Shown: one piece after another, positions 43,047 to 53,006 of the stretch
Layout: the number at the start of each line of letters is the position of its first letter
Numbering within the stretch: position 1 is the first letter of the stretch
Assembly (NCBI RefSeq): GCF_900129575.1
Contig: NZ_FQWE01000001.1
Span: 62,001 to 126,000 of the forward strand
From: Flavobacterium segetis
Lineage (GTDB): Bacteria; Bacteroidota; Bacteroidia; Flavobacteriales; Flavobacteriaceae
Direction: 5' to 3'
DNA length: 64,000 bases
Notes under the pieces: model-generated
Databases searched by the model: none
What the model was told of the DNA's origin: nothing
What the model saw: the letters and a program-made list of their open reading frames with translations, nothing else
Made by a program: the position numbers and the translations under genes

Positions 43047-45008
43047 ATGAGCGCTGCGCACAAGGACTTACATAGTAAATTGACATTAGGTGGTTTATTA
43101 ATTTCATTAGGAATAATATACGGTGACATTGGAACTTCTCCATTATATGTTATGAAAGCTATTTTGGGTGATCACATTATAAATGCTGATATTGTTCTAG
43201 GTGGAGTCTCAGCAGTTTTCTGGACTCTTACTTTGCAAACTACAATAAAGTATGTACTTATTACTTTAAGCGCTGATAATCATGGTGAAGGAGGTATATT
43301 TGCCTTATATGCCTTAGTCAAAAAAACTAAAATTAAATGGTTAATTGTACCGGCAATCATTGGTGGAAGCGCACTACTAGCTGATGGAATAATCACGCCG
43401 CCTATTTCGGTTTCATCTGCTGTGGAAGGAATTAGGACTTTTTATCCAGAGATCAATACTATTCCTATAGTGATAGGAATTTTATTTGTACTTTTCGCAA
43501 TACAACAATTTGGCTCAAAATTAGTTGGTAAATTTTTTGCACCAATGATGATGATTTGGTTTGGAATGCTCGCCGTTCTTGGCTTAAGCCAAATTGTTCA
43601 AAATGTTGAAGTATTGAAAGCATTAAATCCCTATTATGCTTATCACCTACTTAGCATCCATCCTGAGGGATTTTTCGTTTTAGGTTTCGTATTTCTTTGT
43701 ACAACAGGTGCTGAAGCATTATATTCTGACATGGGTCATTGCGGTCGAAAAAATATAAGAATTAGTTGGATTTTTGTCAAAACAGCGCTAGTGCTTAATT
43801 ATTTTGGACAAGCTGCCTATTTAATTCATAAAGAAGGGCAAACTTTACAAAGTCTTGGAGGAAAAAATGGAAATCCTTTTTATCTCATTATGCCAGACTG
43901 GTTCCAGCCTATTGGAATTGTAATTGCAACTTTAGCTGCTGTAATAGCATCACAAGCATTGATAAGTGGCTCTTTTACTCTTATCAATGAAGCTATGAGA
44001 TTGAATTTTTGGCCTAAAGTAAAAATAAAATATCCTACCGAATTAAAGGGGCAATTGTACATTCCCTCTATAAATTGGTTGTTATTTTTAGGTTGTGTTG
44101 GTATAGTATTACACTTTGAAGAATCCAGCAATATGGAACACGCTTACGGATTAGCCATTATTTTATGCATGATAATGACCACTATTTTACTCAATTTTTA
44201 TTTGATAATGAAAAGAGTGAAATTATACTTTATAATCCCTTTAATCACTATATATTTAATGATTGAATTTAGTTTTTTAGCGGCTAACATCACTAAATTT
44301 ACAGAGGGTGGCTACGTTACGTTATTTATCGCTTTTGCATTAATTAGTATCATGACAATTTGGTATCTCGCTAAACAAATTAATAAGAGTTATACAAAAA
44401 TTGTCAAAATAGAAGATTATAAAAAAGTACTAGTTGAATTAAGTGCAGATTTATCAATTCCTAAATACGCAACACACTTAGTTTACATGACTAATGCGGG
44501 AAGAGCTGATGAAATAGAAGAAAAAGTAATGTATTCTATTTTGCAAAAACGACCAAAAAGAGCTGATATATATTGGTTTGTACATGTAAATATTTTAACT
44601 GAACCCTACAAAGCAGAATATAAAGTAACTGAAATTCTAAAAGACGACTTGTATCGAGTTGATTTCAATCTTGGTTTTAGAGAACCTACTAAAATAAATT
44701 TAATGTTTAGAGAGGTAATTAAAGACATGGTTAAAAAAGGAGAAGTAGATATTACCAGTAGATACGAATCGCTGAATAAAAACAATATAATAGGAGATTT
44801 CAAATTTGTATTATCTGAAAAATTTCTTTCTAATGATAGCCGATTATTATGGCATGAAAAAATAATTATGAATTCTTATTTCTTAATTAAAAAATTGAGT
44901 TTATCTGAGGAAAAAGCTTTTGGTTTAGATAGTAGCTCCGTAAAAATTGAGAAATTTCCATTAGTGCTTCATGCACCTGAAAAAATGGATTTAAAAAGAA
45001 TTAAATAA
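43047..45008 (+). CDS. kup: Low-affinity potassium transporter Kup
   Basis: A 653-residue K+ uptake permease of the KUP/HAK family. The N-terminal signature ISLGIIYGDIGTSPLYVMKA, then DNHGEGGIFALYAL, ADGIITPPISVSSAVEG and GAEALYSDMGHCGR, are diagnostic. About twelve membrane helices are followed by a 200-residue cytoplasmic tail. It is a single-gene unit with its own -7 element and terminator. It likely provides constitutive K+ uptake with protons. Confidence 0.96.
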   Translation: MSAAHKDLHSKLTLGGLLISLGIIYGDIGTSPLYVMKAILGDHIINADIVLGGVSAVFWTLTLQTTIKYVLITLSADNHGEGGIFALYALVKKTKIKWLIVPAIIGGSALLADGIITPPISVSSAVEGIRTFYPEINTIPIVIGILFVLFAIQQFGSKLVGKFFAPMMMIWFGMLAVLGLSQIVQNVEVLKALNPYYAYHLLSIHPEGFFVLGFVFLCTTGAEALYSDMGHCGRKNIRISWIFVKTALVLNYFGQAAYLIHKEGQTLQSLGGKNGNPFYLIMPDWFQPIGIVIATLAAVIASQALISGSFTLINEAMRLNFWPKVKIKYPTELKGQLYIPSINWLLFLGCVGIVLHFEESSNMEHAYGLAIILCMIMTTILLNFYLIMKRVKLYFIIPLITIYLMIEFSFLAANITKFTEGGYVTLFIAFALISIMTIWYLAKQINKSYTKIVKIEDYKKVLVELSADLSIPKYATHLVYMTNAGRADEIEEKVMYSILQKRPKRADIYWFVHVNILTEPYKAEYKVTEILKDDLYRVDFNLGFREPTKINLMFREVIKDMVKKGEVDITSRYESLNKNNIIGDFKFVLSEKFLSNDSRLLWHEKIIMNSYFLIKKLSLSEEKAFGLDSSSVKIEKFPLVLHAPEKMDLKRIK

Positions 45009-45030
45009 CTACAAATAGGTCTTATAAATT

Positions 45031-45064
45031 AAAAACACTGTTTATTAATCAGTGTTTTTTTTTG
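45031..45064 (+). terminator. Terminator after kup
   Basis: AAAAACACTG (45031-45040) and CAGTGTTTTT (45050-45059) form a perfect stem followed by further Ts. Confidence 0.8.
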
Positions 45065-45122
45065 TTTCCAAATTAAAAATCAACATTCAGTACTAATGAC
45101 AAAACATTTAATCAATTAATAG

Positions 45123-45130
45123 TACCTTTG
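45123..45130 (+). promoter_or_regulatory. -7 promoter element of the RsmB-like gene
   Basis: TACCTTTG lies 17 bp before the methyltransferase ATG. Confidence 0.4.
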
Positions 45131-45147
45131 CACCTCAATAATTTAAA

Positions 45148-46371
45148 ATGAGATTACACAGAAATTTAGTTTACACAACAATAGACGCATTAAATGCAAT
45201 TTTTAATGAAGGCGAATATGCAGATAAAGTTGTTGCACGATCCTTGAAAAAAGACAAACGTTGGGGAAGTTCAGATAGAAAGTTTGTTGCAGAAACAATC
45301 TATGAAATTGTGCGTTGGAAACGATTATATGCGGAAATTGCAGAAGTGAAAGAACCTTTTGATCGAGACAATCTATGGAGAATGTTTTCGGTTTGGGCAG
45401 TTTTAAGGGGTTACCCTATTCCAGATTGGCGCCAACTTGAAGGAACTCCAGAACGTAAAATTAAAGGGCGTTTTGATGAGCTTTCTAAAGTGAGAGCCCT
45501 GAAGGAATCTATCCCAGACTGGATGGATGAATTAGGCGTAAAAGAGCTAGGAGAAAAAGTTTGGACAACAGAGATTACAGCTCAGAATCAACCAGCAAAA
45601 GTGATCCTTCGTGTGAACACGCTTAAAACTACAAGAGAAGTGCTTCGTGCTATTTTGATGGATTTAAATATAGAAACAGAAACGTTGAAAAATCAACCTG
45701 ATGCTTTAGTGTTGAAAGAACGTGCAAATGTGTTTTTGACTGATGCATTTAAACAAGGTTTCTTTGAAGTTCAGGACGCTAATTCGCAATTAGTAGCTGC
45801 TTTCCTTGATGTTAAACCAGGTATGAGAGTTGTTGACACTTGTGCTGGTGCTGGTGGGAAAACATTACACCTCGCTGCTTTAATGGAAAATAAAGGTCAA
45901 TTAATTGCAATGGATTTGTATGAAAGCAAATTAAAGCAATTGAAAATACGCGCTAAAAGAGATGGTGCTTTTAACATTGAATATAAAATTATAGACTCTA
46001 CTAAAATTATCAAAAAACTACATGAAAAAGCTGATCGTGTCCTTATTGATGCGCCTTGTAGTGGATTAGGAGTTTTAAAAAGAAATCCCGATGCAAAATG
46101 GAAATTACAACCTGAATTTATTGAAAACATCCGTAAAGTACAATCAGAAGTTTTAGAGAGTTATTCAAAAATTGTAAAACCAGGTGGGAAATTAGTTTAT
46201 GCTACTTGTTCGGTTTTACCATCTGAAAATCAAGATCAAGTTGCTCGTTTCTTAGCTACTGATATTGGGAAACAATTCAATTTTATTAAAGATCAAAAAA
46301 TACTTGCTTCAGAATCAGGTTTTGATGGTTTTTACATGGCTTTAATGGAGCGAAAAGAGCAAAAAGATTAA
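45148..46371 (+). CDS. RsmB/NOL1-NOP2-type RNA m5C methyltransferase
   Basis: A 407-residue SAM-dependent RNA cytosine-5 methyltransferase. An N-terminal helical RsmB-like region is followed by the catalytic domain: VDTCAGAGGKTLHLAALM (SAM site), VLIDAPCSGLGVLKRNPDAKW (first Cys) and LVYATCSVLPSENQDQV (the TCS nucleophile motif). It probably modifies 16S rRNA, as RsmB does at C967, but the target position cannot be read from sequence. It ends in a shared terminator with rho. Confidence 0.9.
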   Translation: MRLHRNLVYTTIDALNAIFNEGEYADKVVARSLKKDKRWGSSDRKFVAETIYEIVRWKRLYAEIAEVKEPFDRDNLWRMFSVWAVLRGYPIPDWRQLEGTPERKIKGRFDELSKVRALKESIPDWMDELGVKELGEKVWTTEITAQNQPAKVILRVNTLKTTREVLRAILMDLNIETETLKNQPDALVLKERANVFLTDAFKQGFFEVQDANSQLVAAFLDVKPGMRVVDTCAGAGGKTLHLAALMENKGQLIAMDLYESKLKQLKIRAKRDGAFNIEYKIIDSTKIIKKLHEKADRVLIDAPCSGLGVLKRNPDAKWKLQPEFIENIRKVQSEVLESYSKIVKPGGKLVYATCSVLPSENQDQVARFLATDIGKQFNFIKDQKILASESGFDGFYMALMERKEQKD

Positions 46372-46396
46372 ATGTTGATAATTTAATTAAAAAAAG

Positions 46397-46437
46397 AAAC
46401 TCCAACTTTCAGCTTTGAAAATTGGAGTTTTTTTTTT
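46397..46437. terminator. Bidirectional terminator between the methyltransferase and rho
   Basis: AACTCCAACTTTC-type and GAAAATTGGAGTT-type arms pair over 13 bp with one mismatch. T runs lie on the plus strand, with A runs on the other side, between convergent genes. Confidence 0.7.
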
Positions 46438-46463
46438 TCGTTTAATTTTTAAATTTTAATTTT

Positions 46464-48230
46464 CTAATCATTCATAGATATTAAAAACTCTTCGTTATTT
46501 CTTGTTTTCTTAAAGCGATCATTAATAAAATCCATTGCTTCCACAGGATTCATATCTGAAAGATATTTTCTCATAATCCACATACGCTGTAGAGTTTTTG
46601 CATCCAAAAGCATATCATCCCGTCTAGTGCTTGAAGATGTCAAATCGATTGCTGGGAATATTCGTTTATTGGCAATCTTTCTATCTAATTGTAATTCCAT
46701 ATTACCAGTTCCTTTAAATTCTTCGAAGATGACTTCGTCCATTTTTGAACCAGTTTCAGTCAGTGCCGTTGCAATGATACTTAATGAGCCTCCATTTTCT
46801 ACGTTACGAGCAGCACCAAAAAATCTTTTTGGTTTTTGCAATGCGTTAGCGTCAACACCACCACTTAAAACTTTACCTGATGCGGGTTGAACTGTATTGT
46901 AAGCTCGTGCTAAACGAGTAATCGAATCTAGTAAAATCACTACATCATGACCGCATTCTACTAATCGTTTTGCTTTTTCAAGTACAATGTTAGCAATTTT
47001 TACATGTTCTTGAGGTTCTCTATCAAATGTTGAAGCAATTACTTCACCACGCACAGAACGCTGCATATCAGTAACTTCTTCAGGTCGTTCATCAATTAAC
47101 AAAACAATTAAATATACTTCGGGATGGTTTGCAGCAATTGCATTTGCAATATCCTTAAGCAACATTGTTTTACCCGTTTTTGGCTGTGCTACAATCATAC
47201 CACGTTGTCCCTTTCCTATTGGAGAAAACAAGTCGATAATTCGAGTAGAAATAGTACTTTGTTTCTCGGCTAATTTGAATTTTTCAGAGGGAAAAACAGG
47301 AGTTAAATGTTCGAATGAAACCCTATCACGCACCACTTGAGGATCATGACCATTAATTTTTAAAACTTTAACTAAAGGAAAAAATTTCTCTCCTTCCTTA
47401 GGAGGACGAACCACACCTTTTACCGTGTCTCCGGTTTTAAGACCAAATAATCTAATTTGAGAAGTTGATAAATAAATATCATCTGGTGACGCTAAGTAAT
47501 TGTAATCAGAAGATCTTAAAAAGCCATAACCATCTGGCATCATTTCTAAAACACCTTCACTTTCAATAATCCCGTCAAATTCAAAATCAGAAGCCGCGAA
47601 ATTATTTTTTTTATTTTTAAAGTTTGGATTTTGATTTGTGCTTTGGCTTCCATTTGCATTTTGTTTGTGCAACTGGTTTGGATTAATTTTTTTTATTGGT
47701 AATGCAGCTTCTATTTTGTCGTCGGTTAAAACTTCTACAACTGTTTGCTCAGCTTTTGGAATGTCATTAACTTCCTCTTTTGTCTTTTTTAAAGCTATTT
47801 TTTTATCGTAAGCTGATTTATTAAATTTAATTGCTTTTCCGGCTTTTTTCTCCTCTAAGTTGTCTTCGACCTGCACAGGTATTAGAACTGCTGTTTCTTC
47901 CTGTTTTATTAAAGATTGAGTTGTAATAATATTTTCGATAATCATATTATCAGTTGCGTCTTCATCAGTTTCAAAAAGAGATTTTGTTTTCGATTTTTGA
48001 ATAGCTACTTTCTTTACGGGTATAATACGAGCGCGTTTAGTTTTATCAACTTCAACTGTATTTTCCGAAATAGTATCAGATTTAGCGTCTGCTTTATTTG
48101 CTTGATGTTCTAAAATCTGACCAACTAAAGTCTCTTTTTTTACACCATTAAATTTTATTGTTTTAGCCGCCTTGGCAATTTCTTGAAGCTCAGAAAGCTT
48201 CATTTCTTTTAATGCAGAAATATCAAACAT
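46464..48230 (-). CDS. rho: Transcription termination factor Rho, Bacteroidota type
   Basis: A 588-residue RNA-dependent ATPase that ends transcription. Domains: N-terminal Rho helical SAP-like part ([20 protein letters not shown], residues 4-45), then a Lys/Glu/Asn-rich insert of about 170 residues. The cold-shock RNA-binding part follows ([21 protein letters not shown]). The ATPase has the P-loop [35 protein letters not shown] and [10 protein letters not shown]. The insert makes it much longer than the 419-residue E. coli Rho and is usual in this phylum. Confidence 0.96.
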   Translation of the reverse strand: MFDISALKEMKLSELQEIAKAAKTIKFNGVKKETLVGQILEHQANKADAKSDTISENTVEVDKTKRARIIPVKKVAIQKSKTKSLFETDEDATDNMIIENIITTQSLIKQEETAVLIPVQVEDNLEEKKAGKAIKFNKSAYDKKIALKKTKEEVNDIPKAEQTVVEVLTDDKIEAALPIKKINPNQLHKQNANGSQSTNQNPNFKNKKNNFAASDFEFDGIIESEGVLEMMPDGYGFLRSSDYNYLASPDDIYLSTSQIRLFGLKTGDTVKGVVRPPKEGEKFFPLVKVLKINGHDPQVVRDRVSFEHLTPVFPSEKFKLAEKQSTISTRIIDLFSPIGKGQRGMIVAQPKTGKTMLLKDIANAIAANHPEVYLIVLLIDERPEEVTDMQRSVRGEVIASTFDREPQEHVKIANIVLEKAKRLVECGHDVVILLDSITRLARAYNTVQPASGKVLSGGVDANALQKPKRFFGAARNVENGGSLSIIATALTETGSKMDEVIFEEFKGTGNMELQLDRKIANKRIFPAIDLTSSSTRRDDMLLDAKTLQRMWIMRKYLSDMNPVEAMDFINDRFKKTRNNEEFLISMND

Positions 48231-48412
48231 GAATGTCCTATGAGTTTAATTAATTTTTTTTGGAAAATGTAAAAAATAAGTAGTAACTTTAAATTGAACG
48301 GACCGCAGTATGAAGTGCTTACGGTATTATACTGCAATAATACGAATAAATTTTAATCAGACAATAGTATTTTTAAAAAAGAAAATATATTTTTGTGTAA
48401 CATATTTATAAA

Positions 48413-48826
48413 ATGATACAAAGAATTCAAACCGTTTATTTATTTTTAGCTTTCGTAATTACTGGAATTTTATTGTTTTTCATTCCACTTTGGACCATGA
48501 GTAACAATAAGGCTTTTTATTTTATGCAAAGCGAAACTTATACAATTTTACTAGGTTTGAGTACAACACTATCAATTTTAAGTATTTTATCCTATAAAAA
48601 GAGACAGAATCAGTTTGTTGTAGGCCGACTGAATATAATATTAAATTTGATTTTATTAGGATTATTTGTATATCGTTCACTAAATTTATCTGGAGAAACA
48701 CCTGCTGTTTCTGAGAAAGGTATTGGGATGTTTTTACCTGTTTTTGCTATTGTATTATTGGTTTTAGCTAATAAGGCAATTAAAAAGGACGAAGATCTTG
48801 TAAAATCAGTGGATAGATTGAGGTAA
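48413..48826 (+). CDS. DUF4293-family membrane protein
   Basis: A 137-residue protein with four predicted helices, starting MIQRIQTVYLFLAFVITGIL. The starting motif, the size and the position divergent from rho are typical of DUF4293 proteins in Bacteroidota. No function is known. It ends at a strong terminator. Confidence 0.8.
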   Translation: MIQRIQTVYLFLAFVITGILLFFIPLWTMSNNKAFYFMQSETYTILLGLSTTLSILSILSYKKRQNQFVVGRLNIILNLILLGLFVYRSLNLSGETPAVSEKGIGMFLPVFAIVLLVLANKAIKKDEDLVKSVDRLR

Positions 48827-48857
48827 ACCTATAAACTTTAGTTTATTAGTGCGAAGG

Positions 48858-48887
48858 AAACCCGAATGTAACAATTCGGGTTTTTTT
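48858..48887 (+). terminator. Terminator after the DUF4293 gene
   Basis: AAACCCGAA (48858-48866) and TTCGGGTTT (48875-48883) form a perfect 9-bp stem followed by Ts. Confidence 0.8.
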
Positions 48888-48975
48888 GTGCTTAAAAACG
48901 AATTTTATTAAGAAATATTTTAAAAACAGCACATATTTATTAAATTTTTATACATTTGGTTACAACAACTACAAT

Positions 48976-49638
48976 ATGACAACTATAACTAGAATCCACC
49001 TTGCTGACGACCATCAAATTCTTATTGATGGAATAAAAACTTTACTTCAAACTAATAGTTCTTTTAAAGTAGTAGGCTTTTCAACTGACGGAACAGATTT
49101 ATATGAAAAAGTAAAAAACAATAAGGCAGATATATTAATCCTTGATATCAATATGCCGGGTGTAGATGGTATTGAAGTTATCAAGGAATTTGCTAAAAAC
49201 GGATTTCCATGCAAGATTATAGTGCTTTCAAGTCACGATGATTTGCGTATTATAAAAGAAGTTATGAAGCTGGGAAGCAGTGCGTACTTAACAAAAAAAT
49301 GTGCAGGTGAAAATATTATTAATGCAATTTTAGCCGTTAATAATGGTGAGGAATATTTTTGTAAGGATGTGAGGCAAAAAATATTTACTACCATAACAAA
49401 AGGTAACCCAAAATTAAATAAAACTATAATTACGGGAAATTCTAATCTCACTGAAAGAGAATTAGAAATCATTATTTTAATTTCACTTGAATTTAGTGGC
49501 AAGGAAATCAGTGACCAACTATTTATTAGCGCAAACACAGTTGAAACACATCGAAAAAACATTATGAAAAAACTGGATGCAAAAAACTCTATTAGCCTAG
49601 TAAAGTATGCTATAAAACACAATTTAGTTAATCCTTAA
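48976..49638 (+). CDS. NarL/FixJ-type response regulator
   Basis: A 220-residue two-component regulator. I take the ATG at 48976 (MTTITRIHLADDHQI) because the upstream 30 residues in the same frame have no family match and overlap the preceding terminator. The receiver domain has the acidic pair DD at 11-12, phosphoacceptor D57 (LILDINMPGVDG) and the Thr/Lys switch residues (VLSSHDD, YLTKKC). The C-terminal LuxR helix-turn-helix is LTERELEIIILISLEFSGKEISDQLF and SANTVETHRKNIMKKL. It pairs with the kinase gene that follows 107 bp later. Confidence 0.92.
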   Translation: MTTITRIHLADDHQILIDGIKTLLQTNSSFKVVGFSTDGTDLYEKVKNNKADILILDINMPGVDGIEVIKEFAKNGFPCKIIVLSSHDDLRIIKEVMKLGSSAYLTKKCAGENIINAILAVNNGEEYFCKDVRQKIFTTITKGNPKLNKTIITGNSNLTERELEIIILISLEFSGKEISDQLFISANTVETHRKNIMKKLDAKNSISLVKYAIKHNLVNP

Positions 49639-49745
49639 GCTAAATTGAAATTACTTTATAAGATGTTTTTTAGTTATCAAAAAGACATTTATAGGTATTT
49701 GAAATTTTTTTATATCAACCATTTTTAAAATTGAAAAATCAACCT

Positions 49746-51470
49746 ATGTCTAAGAAGAAGGTTTTATTTACACTGATTTCAATAATTTATCTTGTTTCAT
49801 TTCTTGCTTTTGCAAAGACAGAATTAAAAATGAAAACTGATGCTACTGCGATGAACAAAGAAGCAATAACTTTATTGAAAAGTGGCAATTATGAAAAATC
49901 TTTAATCTTATCAAGACGTGCGCTTAGTTTGGCTATTTTCTATAAAGACAATAAACTTATCGCGAGTTGCTACAATACAATTGCAGCCAATTTTGACCAA
50001 TTATCTGAATATGATAAAGCATTTTATTATTATCATAAAGGTTTAGCTTATGCAAATAAAACTGATGATGATGTTATGAAAAATTGGTTAAATAATAATC
50101 TTGGTAATATTTACTGTTTTGATAAAAAGGAATATGAAAAAGGGATTTATTATTACAAAAAAGCATTAGATTACAGCGCTAAAATTAACGATCCCGCTCA
50201 AATGGTTTTTACAAAAATCAATTTAACTTGGGCTTATTTTGATATAAGTCAATTTGAAAAAGGTCTGCCTTATTTAAAGTATCTAAATAAGCATCACGAT
50301 AAGTACGGATCACCATCGACAGAAGTTGTTTTAAACATGTTAAACGGTATGTACAATAACTTCATCAACGATACTAAAAAAAGTCAATTTTATTTTGAAA
50401 AAGCAATTTCACTAGGAATTCAAGGTAATGAAAAATCTGATTTATCATACTCACATCTCGAATTTTCAAAATTTTTAGTTAAGAATGGTAACTTTAAAGA
50501 TGCTTACACTAACTTATCTAGGTACAATACAATTACTGAGGAGCTGAACAATGAGGAGAAAAAAAGTAAAGCAAATGTTGCAGGCATAAACCTTCAAATA
50601 GACGAATATAAGAGAGAGATTGACAAAATTGGCAATGAATTTAAAACGAAAGAAGAATTACTTCTTCAGGAACAATCTACAAATAAAAAAATTGTAATTA
50701 CATTAACCGCTGTTCTTATACTATTATTTTTTGTTTTCTATTATTATGTTCAAAATGCTAAACTGAAACACAATAACAGATTGCAAGATATTCAAAGTAA
50801 AATTCAAGAAAACTTAATAAATGCAACTATAAATGGCCAAGAATTGGAACGAAAAAAGATTGCGTCATTCCTTCATGATAATATTAGTGCATTACTTTCC
50901 TCAGCTGGAATGCATCTTTTTGCTCACATCTCTCAAAATAAAAACTCTTCACAAGAAATCCTAAATACTAAATCTATTTTAGAGCAAGCCCACGACCAGA
51001 TCCGTGATTTATCTCATGAATTGATGCCTTCGCTTCTAGCTCGATTTGGCTTATTTGAAGCATTAAGCGAGTTATGTAAAAAAAATTCTAATTCAATTTT
51101 GCAATTTGAATTTTACACTCCGATAGACCATATGATCAGATATGAAGAAGAATTCGAAATGAAAATTTATTTTATTATCACTGAACTCCTTAATAATACT
51201 ATAAAGCACAGTGAAGCCAAAAATGCAAAATTAAGCTTAAAAGAATACGAAGGATCCCTAAAAATTGATACAATCGATGATGGAAAAGGCTTTGACTCTA
51301 ATAAATTTCATATTCTAGAAGGTTTTGGTTTAAACCAAATTAAAGCGCGTTTAAATAACTTAAAGGGAAGTATTGAAATAAACTCCGAAATAAATAAAGG
51401 AACAGCAATCAAAATAATTGTTCCCATCGTTTATCCTAAAAATGCTACGCCCGCTTTTCCATCTCAATAA
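49746..51470 (+). CDS. TPR-containing sensor histidine kinase
   Basis: A 574-residue membrane kinase. I start at the ATG at 49746 (MSKKKVLFTL), five codons inside the longest frame, which would use a TTG. Order of parts: signal/first helix, periplasmic TPR repeats at about 40-260 (YEKSLILSRRALSLA, YDKAFYYYHKGLAYA, YEKGIYYYKKALDYS), a coiled coil, and a transmembrane helix near 315-335. The HisKA_3 dimerisation helix follows with phospho-His377 (RKKIASFLHDNISALL), then an HATPase domain with ELLNNTIKHSEA and DDGKGF. This is a NarX/DesK-type kinase for the upstream regulator. The signal is unknown. Its 3' end overlaps the convergent phosphodiesterase by 26 bp. Confidence 0.92.
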   Translation: MSKKKVLFTLISIIYLVSFLAFAKTELKMKTDATAMNKEAITLLKSGNYEKSLILSRRALSLAIFYKDNKLIASCYNTIAANFDQLSEYDKAFYYYHKGLAYANKTDDDVMKNWLNNNLGNIYCFDKKEYEKGIYYYKKALDYSAKINDPAQMVFTKINLTWAYFDISQFEKGLPYLKYLNKHHDKYGSPSTEVVLNMLNGMYNNFINDTKKSQFYFEKAISLGIQGNEKSDLSYSHLEFSKFLVKNGNFKDAYTNLSRYNTITEELNNEEKKSKANVAGINLQIDEYKREIDKIGNEFKTKEELLLQEQSTNKKIVITLTAVLILLFFVFYYYVQNAKLKHNNRLQDIQSKIQENLINATINGQELERKKIASFLHDNISALLSSAGMHLFAHISQNKNSSQEILNTKSILEQAHDQIRDLSHELMPSLLARFGLFEALSELCKKNSNSILQFEFYTPIDHMIRYEEEFEMKIYFIITELLNNTIKHSEAKNAKLSLKEYEGSLKIDTIDDGKGFDSNKFHILEGFGLNQIKARLNNLKGSIEINSEINKGTAIKIIVPIVYPKNATPAFPSQ

Positions 51471-51942
51471 TTTCTAAATCTTTGATCTTATCACCGTCAA
51501 TAACAAATCGTAACATCGTTCGTACTTGGTGAAAACCACTTTTTCCCGCAGCTCCTGGATTCATGTGCAAGAAATTATTTTTCTTATCAAAAATCACTTT
51601 CAAGATATGTGAGTGTCCGCAAATAAATAAATTTGGCGGATTTGAACTAATTTGAGATTTGATTGTAGGACTGTATTTTCCTGGATAACCTCCTATGTGC
51701 GTAATCCATACATCAACACCCTCACACATAAATCGATTATGCAACGGAAATTCAAGCCGAGCTTGAGCATCATCAATATTACCATAAACACAACGCAAAG
51801 GTTTTAGCTTTTTGATTGTATCGGTTACTTGTAAATCGCCAATATCACCTGCATGCCAGACCTCATCAGCTTGGTTAACATATTTTAAAATCGTGTCATC
51901 ACTATGACTGTGGGTATCAGAGAGAAGAAGTATTTTTTTCAT
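51445..51942 (-). CDS. YfcE/MJ0936-type metallophosphoesterase
   Basis: A 165-residue calcineurin-like phosphoesterase. I start it at the ATG at 51942 (MKKILLLSDTHSH). Metal-binding motifs are LLSDTHSHSDD, VWHAGDIGD, VYGNIDDAQ, ITHIGGYPGKYS and ICGHSHI, with HMNPGAAG near the end. Members hydrolyse phosphodiesters in vitro; the in vivo substrate is unclear. Its 3' end overlaps the histidine kinase by 26 bp on the opposite strand. Confidence 0.9.
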   Translation of the reverse strand: MKKILLLSDTHSHSDDTILKYVNQADEVWHAGDIGDLQVTDTIKKLKPLRCVYGNIDDAQARLEFPLHNRFMCEGVDVWITHIGGYPGKYSPTIKSQISSNPPNLFICGHSHILKVIFDKKNNFLHMNPGAAGKSGFHQVRTMLRFVIDGDKIKDLEIIEMEKRA

Positions 51943-52007
51943 AATTAAGGTTGAGACTAAGAACAATTTTACTAAGTGCTATTTCCAGCTTGCCGTTTTA
52001 ATATTTT

Positions 52008-52026
52008 TCGCCGCAAAGGCGAATAA
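52008..52026. repeat. GCCGCAAAGGC repeat fragment
   Basis: TTCGCCGCAAAGGCGAA shares the 11-mer GCCGCAAAGGC, in reverse orientation, with the repeat at 62646-62663. It lies in the gap before truA and looks like a degenerate intergenic repeat. Confidence 0.5.
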
Positions 52027-52166
52027 AAAAGATTTTTATCGAAATATCGGGACAGTCTAGGCTAGGAATTTTGGTAAAAATAAACTTTCCGTCCTCAAAT
52101 AAAAAATCTAATAAAATCTTAACATTTTTTACTTCTTACCCACTTCGTAGCCATAAAATTAATAAG

Positions 52167-52174
52167 TATCTTTG
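52167..52174 (+). promoter_or_regulatory. truA -7 promoter element
   Basis: TATCTTTG lies 20 bp before the TTG start at 52194. It makes a start further upstream unlikely, because translation cannot begin before the transcript. Confidence 0.5.
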
Positions 52175-52193
52175 TGCCTTCAAAATAATAGAT

Positions 52194-52931
52194 TTGAGGT
52201 ATTTTATTAAACTAGCGTACAGCGGCACTCATTATCATGGTTGGCAACAGCAGCCAAATGCAACTTCAGTTCAAGAAACGATTAATATAGCTATATCTAC
52301 GATATTAAACACTGAAATCAATTTAATGGGAGCAGGACGAACAGATACGGGCGTTCATGCTAAAGAAATGTTTGCACATTTTGATTTTGACAAGATAATT
52401 GACGCTCCTAACATAATTCATAAACTAAATTCTTATTTACCTAAAGATATTGCAGTTCACGATATTATTCTGGTTGCTGATGAGGCACACGCCCGTTTTG
52501 ACGCCATAAAAAGAACATATGAATACCAAATCAATTTAGGTAAAGATCCGTTCTCACAAGGGCAAAGTTGGTATTTTTATCAATCCTTAGATATTACTCT
52601 TATGAACGAGGCGGCAAAGTTATTATTTAATTATATTGATTTTCAGTGTTTTTCAAAGGTAAATACTGATGTGAACACTTTTGATTGTACCATCTATCAG
52701 GCACAATGGATATTAGATAATGAAAAATTAATTTTTACCATTTCTTCAAATCGGTTTTTGAGAAACATGGTTCGCGCAATTGTAGGCACGCTCGTCAATG
52801 TTGGTTTACGTAAAATTACGGTGAATGATTTTGAAAACATCATAAAAAGTAAAAATAGAGATAGAGCTGGTTTTTCGGTTCCAGCCCATGGTTTGTACTT
52901 AATCGAAATAGAATACGATTATTTGAAATAA
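52194..52931 (+). CDS. truA: tRNA pseudouridine synthase TruA
   Basis: Isomerises uridines 38-40 of the tRNA anticodon arm. I start it at a TTG at 52194 (read as MRYFIKLAYSG), giving 245 residues, which matches the family. An upstream in-frame ATG at 52071 would add 41 residues without family match and lies before the -7 element. Motifs: YSGTHYHGWQQQPNATSVQ, the catalytic aspartate in GAGRTDTGVHA, NRFLRNMVRAIVGTLVNVG and RAGFSVPAHGLYL. Confidence 0.94.
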   Translation: MRYFIKLAYSGTHYHGWQQQPNATSVQETINIAISTILNTEINLMGAGRTDTGVHAKEMFAHFDFDKIIDAPNIIHKLNSYLPKDIAVHDIILVADEAHARFDAIKRTYEYQINLGKDPFSQGQSWYFYQSLDITLMNEAAKLLFNYIDFQCFSKVNTDVNTFDCTIYQAQWILDNEKLIFTISSNRFLRNMVRAIVGTLVNVGLRKITVNDFENIIKSKNRDRAGFSVPAHGLYLIEIEYDYLK

Positions 52932-53006
52932 AATAGATTAGTCCCGTGATTAATTCCTAGAAATAGTAGGATAATGCCAAGGGCTAAAAACTAAGGACTT
53001 AAAAAA

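Noticed and set aside
48886..48975. N-terminal 30 codons of the longest response-regulator frame
   Set aside because: They overlap the end of the preceding terminator, have no family match, and the receiver domain begins right after the ATG at 48976.
49233..49622. A 129-codon minus-strand frame within the response regulator gene
   Set aside because: It overlaps the receiver and HTH domains in antisense and has low-complexity hydrophobic content typical of a shadow frame.
48976..51470. Two-component pair considered as a possible novel signalling system
   Set aside because: Both proteins fit the common NarL regulator plus TPR-DesK/NarX-type kinase arrangement of Bacteroidota; only the signal is unknown.
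52071..52193. N-terminal 41-residue extension of TruA
   Set aside because: It precedes the -7 element at 52167 and has no TruA homology; the TTG start gives the normal length.
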